This document shows positions 1 to 9,651 of a stretch of 64,000 nt of DNA, piece after piece (position 1 is the stretch's first letter; each line of letters begins with the position of its first letter). This DNA comes from DYJB01 sp963777165 (GTDB lineage: Bacteria; Chloroflexota; Anaerolineae; Anaerolineales; E44-bin32). A model generated the notes under the pieces. The model had not been told where the DNA came from, did not search any database, and saw only the letters and a program-made list of their open reading frames with translations. The DNA lies in assembly GCA_963777165.1 (NCBI GenBank), contig CAVZPO010000021.1, positions 62,001 through 126,000 of the forward strand, in the 5' to 3' direction. Both the position numbers and the translations under genes were made by a program.

Positions 1-2
1 AT

Positions 3-440
3 GTCACTGCGGCCTGGGATCAGATCCTGTCGCAGGGCCGGTATCCGGTGCCGTACTCGGCCGAGACGCGCCTGAGCCTGGTCGACCTCGAAGACGTGGC
101 CCAGGCGGCGGCCCGGGTGCTCACCGAACCCGGACACACCGGCGCCACGATCGAACTGGCCGGCACACCGGGCATGTCCCCACGCGACATCGTGGAGGTA
201 TTGTGCGCCGAGCTGGACCGCCCCGTGGCCGTCGAGGTGGTACCTTTGGGATTGTGGGCAGAAAGGGCCCGGGCCTCGGGCTTGGGGGAGTATCAGGTAT
301 CGGCGCTGACCAGGATGTTCGCTTACTATGAAGTACACGGACTCTCCGGCAGCCCGCAGGCTTTGACGGGTGTCCTCGGGAGGCAGCCCACTTCCTTTCC
401 GGCGTTTGTCCGGCGGGTCATCCAGGAGCACGCACTGTGA
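3..440 (+). CDS. NmrA-like NAD(P)-binding protein, C-terminal part (5' truncated)
   Basis: The reading frame is open from the window edge (frame 3) to the TGA at 438-440, so the N-terminus with the Rossmann GxxGxxG is missing. What remains resembles the C-terminal half of NmrA/SDR-like atypical short-chain dehydrogenases: a segment around LVDLEDVAQAAARVL, typical of the 'D(I/L)(A/E)DVA' region in this family, followed by a predicted substrate-domain tail. Family members act as NAD(P)-dependent reductases or redox sensors; the substrate cannot be told. The stop overlaps the GTG start of the next gene (GTGA), so the two are probably cotranscribed. Confidence 0.6.
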   Translation, partial: VTAAWDQILSQGRYPVPYSAETRLSLVDLEDVAQAAARVLTEPGHTGATIELAGTPGMSPRDIVEVLCAELDRPVAVEVVPLGLWAERARASGLGEYQVSALTRMFAYYEVHGLSGSPQALTGVLGRQPTSFPAFVRRVIQEHAL

Positions 441-955
441 CCACCGAGTTGGCCAACTACCTGGAACGACTGGAGGACCTGCGCGGCCAGATCACGGGCA
501 TGGTCGCCAACTTGTCTGCGGAAGCCCTCAACTGGCGGCCGCTCCCGGGGACGGGCGACCACGCCACCAATTCTCTGGCGGCTCTGGCCGCCCACGCCGC
601 CGGAGCCGAGCATTTCTGGATTGCGGAAGTTGTCGGCGGCCGCTCGGCGACCCGCGACCGGGAGGCGGAACTGGCCACGCAGGCCGCCTCTTCGGCGGAG
701 GTTGTCCGGCTGCTGGAGAACACGGCGCTGGAGACCAGGGAGATCTTCCTGACGCTGAAGGACACCGACCTAGGGGCCACGCGTCAGACCGCAGGACGCA
801 CGGTCCCTATGCGCTGGTGCCTGTTGCATGTGATCGACCACACCTCCCTTCACCTGGGGCACATGCAGATCACCTTCCAATTGTGGGCGGGCGGGCAGAG
901 CAATCCATCGCCGTTGTGGTATGACCGCCTACCTCACCATCCTGAGAACGAGTAG
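437..955 (+). CDS. DinB-family four-helix protein
   Basis: 172 residues, starting at GTG 437 that overlaps the previous stop. The protein is largely helical. Its His residues are spaced as in DinB/YfiT-like metal-binding four-helix bundles: one in the AAHAAGAEHFW segment (about residues 51-60) and a cluster HVIDHTSLHLGH near residues 134-145. Known members include thiol-dependent transferases (bacillithiol or mycothiol S-transferases) and many of unknown function. No specific reaction can be assigned here. It is followed by a 44-nt gap before the molybdenum hydroxylase genes. Confidence 0.7.
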   Translation: MTTELANYLERLEDLRGQITGMVANLSAEALNWRPLPGTGDHATNSLAALAAHAAGAEHFWIAEVVGGRSATRDREAELATQAASSAEVVRLLENTALETREIFLTLKDTDLGATRQTAGRTVPMRWCLLHVIDHTSLHLGHMQITFQLWAGGQSNPSPLWYDRLPHHPENE

Positions 956-999
956 AGATCCAAGCACGGCTTGTCCGATGGCCCAGGAGATGAAAGTCT

Positions 1000-1881
1000 A
1001 TGAAGCCAGCCCCCTTCGATTACTACGCACCCACAACGGTCGACCAAGCCCTGGCTCTCCTGGCCGAGCACGGCTATGAGGCCAAGGTCCTGGCCGGCGG
1101 GCAGAGCCTGGTCCCGATGATGAACTTCCGCCTGGTCGAGCCTTCAGTACTGGTGGACCTGAACTCCATCCCCGACCTAGCGTTCATCCATCCCACCGAG
1201 GATGGCGGTCTGCGCATCGGCGCGCTGACGCGACACCATCAGGTCGAGGTGGATCCCCTGGTGGCGGCACGGATGCCCCTGCTCCACGAAGCCGTGCCCA
1301 AGATCGGCTATCCCCAAATCCGCCGGCGCGGCACGATGGGCGGCAGCTTGTGCCACGCGGATCCATCGGCCGAGCTCGTCGCCGTGAGCGTTGCCTTGAA
1401 CGGTCGCTTCAGGCTGCGCAGCCCCAAGGCTGAACGTTGGGTCCCGGCGCAGGACTTCTTCATCGGGTTGTTCACCACCGTCCTCGAGCCCGATGAGCTG
1501 ATGGTCGAGGTGGCCCTGCCACCCCTGCCGGCGCGAACAGGGACTTCCTTCATGGAGGTCGCCCGCCGGCGTCACGATTTCGGTCTGGTCGGAGTCGCGG
1601 CGGTTATATCGCTCGAGGAGAAGGGCGTCATCCGGCGGGCCCGCATGGTCTTCCTGAGCGCCGGCGACCGGCCGATGGAGGCCCACCGGGCGGCGGAGGC
1701 ACTTGCCGGACAGGCGCCTACGCCGGAAGCGTTTCGGGCCGCGGCGGAGATCGCCGCCTCGGACGAGATCGAGCCCAGCAGCGACATTCACGCCACCGCC
1801 GAGTTCCGCCGACATCTGGCCAAGGTTCTAGCTCGGCGCGCCCTGGATCAGGCCTGCCGGCGCGCGGCGGGGAAGGAATAG
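1000..1881 (+). CDS. Molybdenum hydroxylase FAD-binding subunit (CoxM/xanthine dehydrogenase type)
   Basis: 293 residues, the usual length of the medium subunit of xanthine dehydrogenase/CO dehydrogenase-family enzymes. FAD-contact motifs are visible: AGGQSLVPMMNFRL near residue 32 and RRGTMGGSLCHADPSAEL near residue 109, the latter equivalent to the TxGG motif of CoxM. This subunit passes electrons from the 2Fe-2S subunit to FAD. It lies first in an M-S-L-G gene order with a 1-nt gap to the 2Fe-2S subunit, so the products are expected to form one cytoplasmic heterotrimer. The substrate is not readable from this subunit. Confidence 0.9.
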   Translation: MKPAPFDYYAPTTVDQALALLAEHGYEAKVLAGGQSLVPMMNFRLVEPSVLVDLNSIPDLAFIHPTEDGGLRIGALTRHHQVEVDPLVAARMPLLHEAVPKIGYPQIRRRGTMGGSLCHADPSAELVAVSVALNGRFRLRSPKAERWVPAQDFFIGLFTTVLEPDELMVEVALPPLPARTGTSFMEVARRRHDFGLVGVAAVISLEEKGVIRRARMVFLSAGDRPMEAHRAAEALAGQAPTPEAFRAAAEIAASDEIEPSSDIHATAEFRRHLAKVLARRALDQACRRAAGKE

Positions 1882-1882
1882 C

Positions 1883-2402
1883 ATGGGAACCACGGAGCCC
1901 ACCCAGCCCAAGCTCTTCGATCTGGCACTGACGGTCAACGGCACGCGCCATGAGCAGGCGGTCGAGCCGAGATTGCTGCTGAGCGATTTCCTGCGTCACG
2001 ATCTCGGCCTGAGCGGCACGCATGTGGCCTGCGAGCACGGCGTGTGCGGAGCCTGCACCGTCCTGCTCGACGATGAGCCCATTCGCTCCTGTCTAGTCTT
2101 CGCCGTTCAAGCGCATGGGCACAGCGTCACGACGGTCGAAGGTCTGGGCGCCATCGATAAGCTGCACCCGGTCCAGGAGGCCTTTCGGCAGGCGCACGGC
2201 GTGCAGTGCGGGTTCTGTACGCCGGGGATCCTGACCACGGTGGTGGCCTTCCTGGCCGAGAACTCCCGACCCGAGCGAAGAACAGATCCGCGAGGCGCTT
2301 TCCGGAAACCTGTGCCGCTGCACTGGCTACCAGCATATCGTCGACGCCGTCCGGCTGGCCGCCCAGAACATGAAGGCCTCACACCAGCAGCCCGCCCGAT
2401 GA
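1883..2402 (+). CDS. Molybdenum hydroxylase 2Fe-2S subunit (CoxS type), one-base frameshift
   Basis: Small iron-sulfur subunit. The plant-type 2Fe-2S motif (CEHGVCGAC plus a later Cys) lies near residues 50-70. The second 2Fe-2S domain starts with QCGFCTPG near residue 110. The frame then shifts at about 2264, where an extra T in AACTCCCGACC breaks it. In the next frame the expected end follows: SEEQIREALSGNLCRCTGY and a stop at 2400-2402. Without correction the frame runs to 2452 with nonsense residues and loses the last two cluster Cys. One inserted base most likely reflects a sequencing error; a real pseudogene is the alternative. Confidence 0.85.
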
Positions 2403-2448
2403 TGGAGACACCTTCCATCCGCCACGGGGTGACCCCAGGAGCAGTTCA

Positions 2449-4795
2449 GTGACCAAGACACTCATTGGACAGCGCGTGCTGCGAAACGAGGATCCCCGCC
2501 TGCTGACCGGGCAAGCCCAGTTCGTGGACGATGTAGAAATCCCCGGTCTGCTGCACGCCGCCTTTTTGCGCAGCGATCATGCCCATGCCCGCCTGCTCGG
2601 ACTGGATGTGAGCGCCGCCCGCCAACGAACGGGTGTAGTGGCCGTGTACACGGCCGAGGACATGGGCGACGATTGGCAGCCGGGGCCCCCGTTGGTTTCT
2701 CCTCCGCCCACCGCCAAGGATGTCCTGTTCTATTCGCGCCGTCAGGTTCCGCTGGTCAAAGACAAGATCCGGCATGCGGGCGAGGCGATCGCCGTGGTCA
2801 TCGCCGAGAGCCGCTACATCGCCGAAGACGCACTCGAAGACATCGTCGTGGACGTGGAACCCCTGGAGGCGGTGGTCGACCTCGAGAAGGCTCTGCAGCC
2901 GGGCAGCCCCCTGGTACACGATGACCTGGACTCAAATCTGGCCGCCCACCTGTCCCAGAAAAAGGGCGACTATGAAACCGCCCGCCGGCAGGCCGACCTG
3001 GTCCTCCAGCGACGAATCATCATCGACCGCGGGGCGGCGGCCGCCATGGAAAATCGCGGCCTCGTCGCCGAGTGGGACGAGAAGAGCCAGCACCTGACCG
3101 TATGGGACACGACCCAGGCCCCGATCCCGATACGCAACGGGCTGGCGGCCAGGCTGGGCCTCTCGGAGAACCAGGTGAGGGTGATCGCCCCCTTCATCGG
3201 TGGCGGCTTCGGTCCCAAGATGATGATGTTCTATGCCGAGGAGATGGTGATCCCCTGGGTGGCGATGAAGCTGAAGCGCCCGATCAAGTGGATCGAGGAC
3301 CGGCGAGAGAACTTCTACGCCACCACCCAGGAACGCGGGCAGATCCACGATGTCGAGATCGCCCTCAGCCGGGATGGGCGCATCCTGGGTCTGAAGGACG
3401 TGTTCCTGCACGACACCGGCGCTTACGACCCCTACGGCCTGACCATCCCCCTCAACACCCAGTGCCATGCGATGGGGGGGTACGACGTCCAAAACTTCAG
3501 CAGCGAAGTCAGCGTGGTCTTCACCAACAAGACGCTGGTCACCCCCGTTCGGGGAGCCGGACGCCCGCAGGGCATCTACGTGATCGAACGTATGCTGGAT
3601 GCCGCCGCCCGGGAGCTGGGCATCGATCCGGTGGAAATCCGCCGGCGCAACCTCATCCCCCCGGATGCCTTCCCTTATGAGCACGGGATCATCGACCAGG
3701 CCTTCTCGCCGCTGATCCTGGACAGCGGGAACTACTGGCCGGTGATGCAGAAGGCTCTTGAGATGATCGGCTACGAGCGGTTCGTCCGTGACGAGCAGCC
3801 CCGCCTGCGCAAAGAGGGGAGATGTGTGGGCATCGGCATCACCCCGTTCATCGAGTCGACGGGGGTGGGCCCGTACGAAGGCGCGCGGGTGACGGTCGAG
3901 GCCAGCGGCAAGATCCATGTCGCCACGGGTGTCGGCACCCAGGGGCAGGGCCACTTCACGGTCTTCGCCCAAGTCGTGGCCGAACAGCTCGGGGTGGAGG
4001 TGAGCGATGTGCGCATTGTGTCCGGCGACACGGCCGAGTTCCACTGGGGAACCGGCACCTTCGCCAGCCGCGGGGCCGTCGTCGCCGGCAACGCCATCCA
4101 TGCTGCCGCGACGATCGTGCGCCGCAAGGTGCTGGCATTGGCCAGCAAGCAGCTGGACACACCCGAGGACGAGCTAGAGCTAGACGGGGGCATGGTCCGG
4201 GTGGCGGACCTCCCGCGCAAGTCCATCAGCCTGGCCGAGCTGGCCTCGCTGGCCAATCCCCTGCGAGGGGCCGTTGAGCCGGGCACCGAGCCCGGCCTGG
4301 AGGCCACGGCCTACTTCGGCCCGCGCTACGGCGCCACGGCCTTCGGCGCCCATGCCATGATCCTCGAGATCGATCCGGAAACGATGATGGTCGAGATCAA
4401 GCGCTACGTCACGGTCGAGGACTGCGGCACCGTGCTCAACCCGTTGATCCTGGAAGGGCAGATCCACGGGGGCGTATCCCTGGGCATCGGCAACGCTTAC
4501 TACGAGAAGCTGCACTTCGACGAGAACGGACAGCTGCTGAACGCCTCCTTTGCCGACTACTTGATTCCATCGGCCACGGAGATGCCGCGCATCGAAGTTG
4601 GCCATATGGAAACCCGCTCCCCCTTGAACGAACTGGGCACCAAGGGAGTCGGTGAGGCGGGAACGATCCCGGTTCCGGCCCTCTTCGCTCAGGCCGTCGA
4701 GAACGCGCTGGCCGATCCGGGAGCTGGAGATCCTGGAGAGTCCCCTCAGCCCGAACCGCCTGTTTGAACTGTGGAGCCAGAAGGAGGCTCGATGA
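2449..4795 (+). CDS. Molybdenum hydroxylase large (molybdopterin cytosine dinucleotide) subunit, C-terminal frameshift
   Basis: About 780 residues, matching the CoxL/XdhB-type large subunit. Starts at GTG 2449 behind CAGGAG. Visible family motifs: GGGFGPK near residue 250 (Moco contact), an active-site loop with VRGAGRPQ near residue 365, GQGHFT near residue 500, and the catalytic Glu in GVGEAG near residue 745. The loop is of the RGAGR type, not the AYxCSFR of true form I CO dehydrogenase, so CO oxidation is not implied. A missing base near 4716-4722 shifts the frame; in the other frame the normal end (SPLSPNRLFELW) continues to the TGA at 4793-4795, which overlaps the next start (ATGA). Confidence 0.88.
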
Positions 4796-5247
4796 AGCTC
4801 GAAGGTCAGTACACCTTTGACGGTCCGCGCCAGATCCTGTGGGAGTTGGTGCGGGATCCGACGGTCCTGGCGACCTGCCTGCCGGGGTCGCCGAGCGTGC
4901 GCCAGGTGGGAGAGCATGAGTACGAGGGCGAGATCGCGATCCGGGTCGGCCCCATTTCGGGATCCTTCGCCGGCCAACTGTCGGTCACGAACGAGGTCCC
5001 GCCCGCCAGCTGCACGCTGACCGTTGAAGGCAAGGGAAAGGTTGGGTTTGTCAAGGGCGTCGGGAACATCGACATGACGGAGCAAGGCCCGGGCAAGACC
5101 CTGATGAAATACACCGGTGAAGTGCAGATTGGGGGAAAGGTTGCCAGCGTGGGCCAGCGTCTGTTCGACTCCGTGAGCCGCGGCATGATTGACCAGGCCC
5201 TGGGCAAGCTGAATGAAACGTTGCAGGCGCGGAGCGCGGCGCGCTAG
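4792..5247 (+). CDS. CoxG-like SRPBCC-fold protein (CO dehydrogenase subunit G family)
   Basis: 151 residues from ATG 4792, preceded by AAGGAGG at 4780-4786; this start is preferred over an upstream in-frame GTG because of the ribosome site and the ATGA overlap with the repaired large subunit. The protein begins MKLEGQYTFDGPRQILWELV and has the LPG...G layout of the CoxG/START-like family. In Oligotropha CoxG anchors CO dehydrogenase to the membrane; related proteins sit beside many molybdenum hydroxylases of other specificity. It closes the first hydroxylase operon. Confidence 0.85.
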   Translation: MKLEGQYTFDGPRQILWELVRDPTVLATCLPGSPSVRQVGEHEYEGEIAIRVGPISGSFAGQLSVTNEVPPASCTLTVEGKGKVGFVKGVGNIDMTEQGPGKTLMKYTGEVQIGGKVASVGQRLFDSVSRGMIDQALGKLNETLQARSAAR

Positions 5248-5295
5248 GGTTGGCAGCAGGTCGACGTGGCTCCCTCGAGGAGTCACGCCTGTCGA

Positions 5296-5324
5296 TTGGC
5301 AGTTTGGGACTTTGCCTGTAATAT
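5296..5324 (+). promoter_or_regulatory. Sigma-70-type promoter upstream of the BMP transporter operon
   Basis: TTGGCA at 5296-5301, a 17-nt spacer and TAATAT at 5319-5324 (preceded by TG, extended -10). It points at the lipoprotein start at 5513 and would leave a leader of about 180 nt, in which I recognise no known riboswitch. Confidence 0.5.
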
Positions 5325-5512
5325 CGAAGGCACGGCAGGCGGCCCGGCGGTGGGCCGCAGCCAGGCTGCAACTCAGACCGATCATGGTCAAATCCTCACC
5401 AGAACGCACCGGGATGAGACCAGCGAAGGGAGGTCATCGGCCCTTCGATAGCCAATCATGCTCCGTCTCCCCATCCGTCTCCATTCTCAGATGACTCGCG
5501 AGGGAGGAAGTG

Positions 5513-6817
5513 ATGAAGCCTAAGAAGTCCTTCGTCTTCGCAGCGCTGCTCCTGATGGCCAGCATGCTGCTGGGGGCCTGCGCGCCGGCGGCCACGCCTA
5601 CGGCCGCTCCACCGGTCGAGCAGCCTACCGCGGCGGCTGAGCAGCCCACGGCCCCTGCCGAAGCGCCAACCGCCGAGCCGATGAAGATCACCCTGGCGAT
5701 TGAGCACTTCAGCGTCATTGCCGGGACCACCTGGTCCGGAGCGCAAGACCGCGCTGGCAAGCGCGTCGCCGAGAAGTACCCTAACGTCACCTACGTCTAC
5801 CGCGAGAACGTCGCCCCCGATCAGACCAATCCTTTCGCCGAAGAGCTGATCGCCAGCGGCGCGAACATCGTCGTCGGCAATGCGGAATTCATGGGAATGC
5901 CACTGAAGGACATTGCCGACAAGTACCCCGACGTGTACTTCGCCTCTGTCATCGCCAGCGACCTGACGACCAAGCCGAATTTCATTCGGTTCTTCCCCAA
6001 GCAGTATCAGGCCCTGTACCTGGAAGGGCTGATCGCCGGGGCGCTGACCAAGACCGGCAACATCGGCATCACTTCCGCCTTCCCGTGCGTGCAGGTGATC
6101 CGGCGCCAGGCTGGCTTCATCCTGGGCGTGCAGGATGCGGCCGCGATGCTCAACAAGCAGATCACCGTGTACGTCAAGTTCGCCGGCGACTGGTACCTGC
6201 CCGCCGATGAGCGCGCCATCGCCGAGACTCTGGTCGACACCTACAAGGTGGATGTCTTGACCCAGCAAACCAACTCCAGCTCCACCATGGACGTGGCCAA
6301 GGAGAAGGGCGTCTGGTTCGTGGGCAAGGACATGGACATCGTGGGTGAATACGGTTGGTCCGACACGAACACCGTCGCCGTCTCGTTCGACACGCGCTGG
6401 GAAGTGATCTACGAGCAGATGGTCCAGGAGTATCTGGCCGGCAACATGACGCCGGAGACCATCATGTACCCGGGCTTTGAGACGACGATGACGCTGGCCG
6501 ACGGCACCGTCGAGCCGACGGTGGACCTGATGAACGACGGCAAGATCGGCGTCGACGCCATCAGCCCGGCGGCGCTCCCGCTCATCCCGCAGGAAATCAT
6601 CGACCTCGTCAAGCAGCGACGCGAGCAGATGATGGCGGGTACGTGGGATCCGTTCACGGCGCACGAATTCGTGAGCAACGGAACGGGCCTGGAGCTCGAA
6701 GGCCTGCCGATCCCGGCCGCCGGGACAGTGGTCAAGGCCGCCGATGTGGCGCCGACCACGGAGTTCCTGCTGGGCCAGTTCAACTTCGATCTGCAGGGCA
6801 CGACCATCCTGAAGTAG
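5513..6817 (+). CDS. BMP-family substrate-binding lipoprotein (nucleoside/purine-type ABC importer)
   Basis: 434 residues from ATG 5513 behind GGGAGGAAG. N-terminal lipoprotein signal with lipobox LGAC (Cys at residue 23), then an Ala/Pro/Thr-rich linker (about residues 25-60) and a type 1 periplasmic-binding fold. Sequence such as AEELIASGANIVVGNAEF and the downstream FYR-like ligand region fit the BmpA/PnrA/Med family, whose known ligands are mainly nucleosides and purine-like molecules. It is followed by one double ATPase and two permeases, the standard BMP transporter order. Its position between two molybdenum hydroxylases suggests it delivers their substrate or a precursor; this is inference. 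Confidence 0.88.
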   Translation: MKPKKSFVFAALLLMASMLLGACAPAATPTAAPPVEQPTAAAEQPTAPAEAPTAEPMKITLAIEHFSVIAGTTWSGAQDRAGKRVAEKYPNVTYVYRENVAPDQTNPFAEELIASGANIVVGNAEFMGMPLKDIADKYPDVYFASVIASDLTTKPNFIRFFPKQYQALYLEGLIAGALTKTGNIGITSAFPCVQVIRRQAGFILGVQDAAAMLNKQITVYVKFAGDWYLPADERAIAETLVDTYKVDVLTQQTNSSSTMDVAKEKGVWFVGKDMDIVGEYGWSDTNTVAVSFDTRWEVIYEQMVQEYLAGNMTPETIMYPGFETTMTLADGTVEPTVDLMNDGKIGVDAISPAALPLIPQEIIDLVKQRREQMMAGTWDPFTAHEFVSNGTGLELEGLPIPAAGTVVKAADVAPTTEFLLGQFNFDLQGTTILK

Positions 6818-6863
6818 CACGCTGCGTCGGTCCGCATGACGTGTGACGTCTAGTCACAGACAG

Positions 6864-6910
6864 GTGAGGCTCTCGTCCTGTGGGAGCAGACCTTGGGACG
6901 AGAGCCTCAC
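6864..6910 (+). terminator. Strong hairpin between binding-protein and ATPase genes (attenuator or mRNA-stabilising)
   Basis: A perfect 15-bp inverted repeat: arms 6864-6878 and 6896-6910, 17-nt loop. No T-run follows, so it may be a partial terminator or an mRNA 3'-end protector that keeps binding-protein expression above that of the membrane parts, as is common for ABC importers. Confidence 0.55.
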
Positions 6911-6993
6911 GCTTCACGAGGCCGAACGGCGTCTCCGGGCGGGTTTGTCCGAGCCCGTCAGGCAGAAACACCGGCACGCGACAGGGTGACTGC

Positions 6994-8541
6994 ATGCCCA
7001 TCCAACCCGTGAAACGCGGCGATATCGTCCTTGAGGCCCGGGGAATCACCAAGCGATTCCCCGGGGTCGTCGCCAACGACCACATCGACTTTGAGATCCG
7101 CGCGGGCGAGATCCACGCCATCCTGGGTGAGAATGGTGCCGGCAAGACCACCCTGATGAAGATCCTGTTCGGGCTGCTCCAGCCCGACGAAGGCGAGATT
7201 TACGTTCACGGGCAGAAGGTGGCCTTCCGCTCGCCCCTGGACGCCATTCACCTCGGCATCGGCATGGTTCACCAAAACCGAAAGTTGATCCCCGCCCACA
7301 CGGTCCTCGAGAACATCATCCTGGGTCATCCCAAAGCGGGGAGTATCCCCGACATGCGGCGGACCCGAGCTGAGATCGCGGAGATCTGCGATCGCTACGG
7401 ATTCAAGATCGACCTCAAGGCGAAGGTCTGGCAGTTGTCGGAGGGCGAGAAGCAGGCGGTCGAGATTCTGAAGACGCTGTATCGAGGCGCCCGCATCCTG
7501 ATCCTGGATGAGCCCACGTCCGCCCTGGCCCCTCCGGAAACAGAGAAGCTCCTAGCGTCGATCCGAATCATGACCGGTGACGATTTGGCGCTCGTCCCGT
7601 TCATCACCCACAAGCTGCCCATCGTGCTCGACATTAGCGAACGAGTCACCGTCCTGCGGCGCGGCAAAGTCACCGCCCGCCTGCGCACGGCCGAGGCAAC
7701 CGAGAACAGTCTGGCCAAGGAAATGGTAGGTCGCGAGGTGATCTTCCGACTGGATCACGTGGATGTCGAGCGGGGCAAGCCGATCCTGGAGGTGGAGGAC
7801 CTCTCCGCGCTGAACGACAAGGGTCTCCTGGCCCTGAAGGGTGTCTCCTTTTCCGTACATGAAGGCGAGATCTTCGGTATCGCCGGCGTCTCCGGGAACG
7901 GACAGCAGGCCCTGGCCGAGGTGCTGGCGGGGCTGCGCAAGTCCGTGGCCGGCAGGGTGTTGATCGACGGGATCGACATCACCCGTTCCGGCAGTCTGGA
8001 ACGTTGGAAGAACGGCATGGGCTACATCCCATCCGACCGCATCAACGTGGGTTCGATCGGCGCCCAGTCCCTGGTCGATAACGTCCTCATGAACTATTAC
8101 TTTGACGGCGCCTTTTCCAGTTGGGGGATCGTGGATTCCCGGAAGACACGCAAGCTCACCGAAGGACTGATCAGCGAGTACGATATCGCCACGCCCGGTC
8201 CGGACACCACGGCCAGGAGCCTGTCCGGCGGCAACCTCCAGAAGCTCATCCTGGCCCGGGTGCTGTCTCGCAAGCCGCGGCTCATTATCGCCAACCTTCC
8301 CACCCAGGGGCTGGATGTGGGCGCCACCGAGTTCGTCCAGAACAAGCTGCTGGAAGCCAAGCGGCAGCACGCCGCCATTCTGCTCATCTCGGAAGACTTG
8401 GACGAGGTCCTGTCGCTGAGCGATCGCGTGGCGCCGATCTACGAGGGCGAGTTCATGGGCGTCATCCCGGTCAAGGATGCCCGGATCGAAGACATCGGGG
8501 CCATGATGGCCGGCTTGAAGCAGAAGGTCGCACAGCCATGA
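6994..8541 (+). CDS. BMP-type ABC transporter ATP-binding protein (two nucleotide-binding domains)
   Basis: 515 residues from ATG 6994. Domain 1 has Walker A GENGAGKTT (about residue 45), signature LSEGEKQ and Walker B ILILDEPTSAL. Domain 2 has a degenerate Walker A (GVSGNGQQAL, lacking the usual Lys), an intact signature LSGGNLQK and an altered Walker B (ANLPTQGLD). This asymmetry is normal for the YufO/RbsA-like tandem ATPases of nucleoside importers. It energises import through the two permeases that follow; its stop overlaps the first permease start (ATGA). Confidence 0.92.
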   Translation: MPIQPVKRGDIVLEARGITKRFPGVVANDHIDFEIRAGEIHAILGENGAGKTTLMKILFGLLQPDEGEIYVHGQKVAFRSPLDAIHLGIGMVHQNRKLIPAHTVLENIILGHPKAGSIPDMRRTRAEIAEICDRYGFKIDLKAKVWQLSEGEKQAVEILKTLYRGARILILDEPTSALAPPETEKLLASIRIMTGDDLALVPFITHKLPIVLDISERVTVLRRGKVTARLRTAEATENSLAKEMVGREVIFRLDHVDVERGKPILEVEDLSALNDKGLLALKGVSFSVHEGEIFGIAGVSGNGQQALAEVLAGLRKSVAGRVLIDGIDITRSGSLERWKNGMGYIPSDRINVGSIGAQSLVDNVLMNYYFDGAFSSWGIVDSRKTRKLTEGLISEYDIATPGPDTTARSLSGGNLQKLILARVLSRKPRLIIANLPTQGLDVGATEFVQNKLLEAKRQHAAILLISEDLDEVLSLSDRVAPIYEGEFMGVIPVKDARIEDIGAMMAGLKQKVAQP

Positions 8542-9650
8542 GACTCGGCAGCTATGAGGTCAAGCTCGAGAAGAAGGCCAGGGTCACCGGTCTGGAGGCG
8601 ACGACCATCTCCCTGCTGGCGATCCTGATCGGCCTGGCGCTGGTGGGCCTGATCTTTCTGAAGGCCGGAGTCAATCCGCTTACCGGGTACAAGGCCATTT
8701 TCTCCTATGCCTTTGTCAACGCCTTCGGTCTGCCCCTGACGATCAACCGTTCGGTCTTCATCCTGCTGTGCACCTGCGCCTTCATCATCCCGCTGAAGGC
8801 CGGGCTGTGGAACATCGGCATGGCCGGCCAGCTGTACGGCGGCGCCCTGGGCGCCTTCGGCGTGGCGCTGGCCTTCGGCGCCAAAGATCCCCAGACCCCG
8901 AGCGTGGCGCCGGCGGTGATTATCGGCCTGATGATGCTCGGGGCGATCCTGGGTGGGGCCATCCTCGGTGCCATTCCGGGCTTCCTCAAGGGGCGCTTCA
9001 ACACGAACGAGATCGTCGTGACCATGATGCTGAACTCGATCGGCTACTGGCTGATCGCCTTCATGATCAAGGAAGGTGGCCCCTTCATGGGCGGGGGCGG
9101 GGAAGGCCAGGGGTTCAAGCTGTCTGAGTCGGTCTTCGCTCCCTTGGTCTGGGGCGGGACCTTCACCATCCCCATCGCCCTGGCTCTGGCGGCGCTGCTG
9201 TACTTCATGTTTGCCAAGTCCACCCTGGGCTACCAGATCAAGGCCTTCGGCCTGAGCCCGTCGGCGGCCAAGTACGCCGGCATTAGCCCGCAGAACGTGC
9301 CGCTGCTGGTGTTCATGCTGGGCGGGTTGATCGCCGGCCTGGCCGGATACCACTACTTCGCCGCCGTCCCTGGGTTGTACAAGATCCCCACGAACTACGG
9401 GGACTTCGGTGATCTGTCCTTCTACGGCATCATCTGCGGACTGATCTCCCAGGGCAACCCTCTGGCGGCCATTCCCTTCGCCCTGCTGTTCGGCGGGCTG
9501 ACCAACGGGGGCCGCTTCGTCCAGGGACAGCTCCAGCTGGGGTACGGCATCGACTACGCCCTGCTCGGGGTGCTGATGATCACCCTCGTCGCCTTCCAGT
9601 TCTTCTACCGCAACGCCATCATCTGGAAGAAGATCGAAAGGGAGACCTAG
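8538..9650 (+). CDS. BMP-type ABC transporter permease 1
   Basis: 370 residues from ATG 8538 overlapping the ATPase stop. About 8-10 hydrophobic helices, beginning with a helix around residues 22-42. Contains the family segment GLWNIGMAGQLYGGALG (about residue 90) and RFNTNEIVVTMMLNSIGYW (about residue 155), characteristic of BPD_transp_2 permeases (YufP/NupB-like). Forms the membrane channel with the second permease, 1 nt downstream. Confidence 0.9.
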   Translation: MRLGSYEVKLEKKARVTGLEATTISLLAILIGLALVGLIFLKAGVNPLTGYKAIFSYAFVNAFGLPLTINRSVFILLCTCAFIIPLKAGLWNIGMAGQLYGGALGAFGVALAFGAKDPQTPSVAPAVIIGLMMLGAILGGAILGAIPGFLKGRFNTNEIVVTMMLNSIGYWLIAFMIKEGGPFMGGGGEGQGFKLSESVFAPLVWGGTFTIPIALALAALLYFMFAKSTLGYQIKAFGLSPSAAKYAGISPQNVPLLVFMLGGLIAGLAGYHYFAAVPGLYKIPTNYGDFGDLSFYGIICGLISQGNPLAAIPFALLFGGLTNGGRFVQGQLQLGYGIDYALLGVLMITLVAFQFFYRNAIIWKKIERET

Positions 9651-9651
9651 A

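Noticed and set aside
2264..4722. Programmed frameshift in the 2Fe-2S and Mo subunits
   Set aside because: No slippery heptamer plus pseudoknot is visible, and similar one-base indels occur in many unrelated genes here, so error is simpler.
1883..5247. Aerobic CO dehydrogenase (cox) operon
   Set aside because: Subunit order M-S-L-G fits, but the large-subunit loop is RGAGR-like and lacks the AYxCSFR of true form I CO dehydrogenase, so CO oxidation is not claimed.
5325..5512. Purine or other riboswitch in the BMP operon leader
   Set aside because: The leader is long enough, but I find no conserved aptamer core (such as the purine riboswitch P1-P3 with its two loops).
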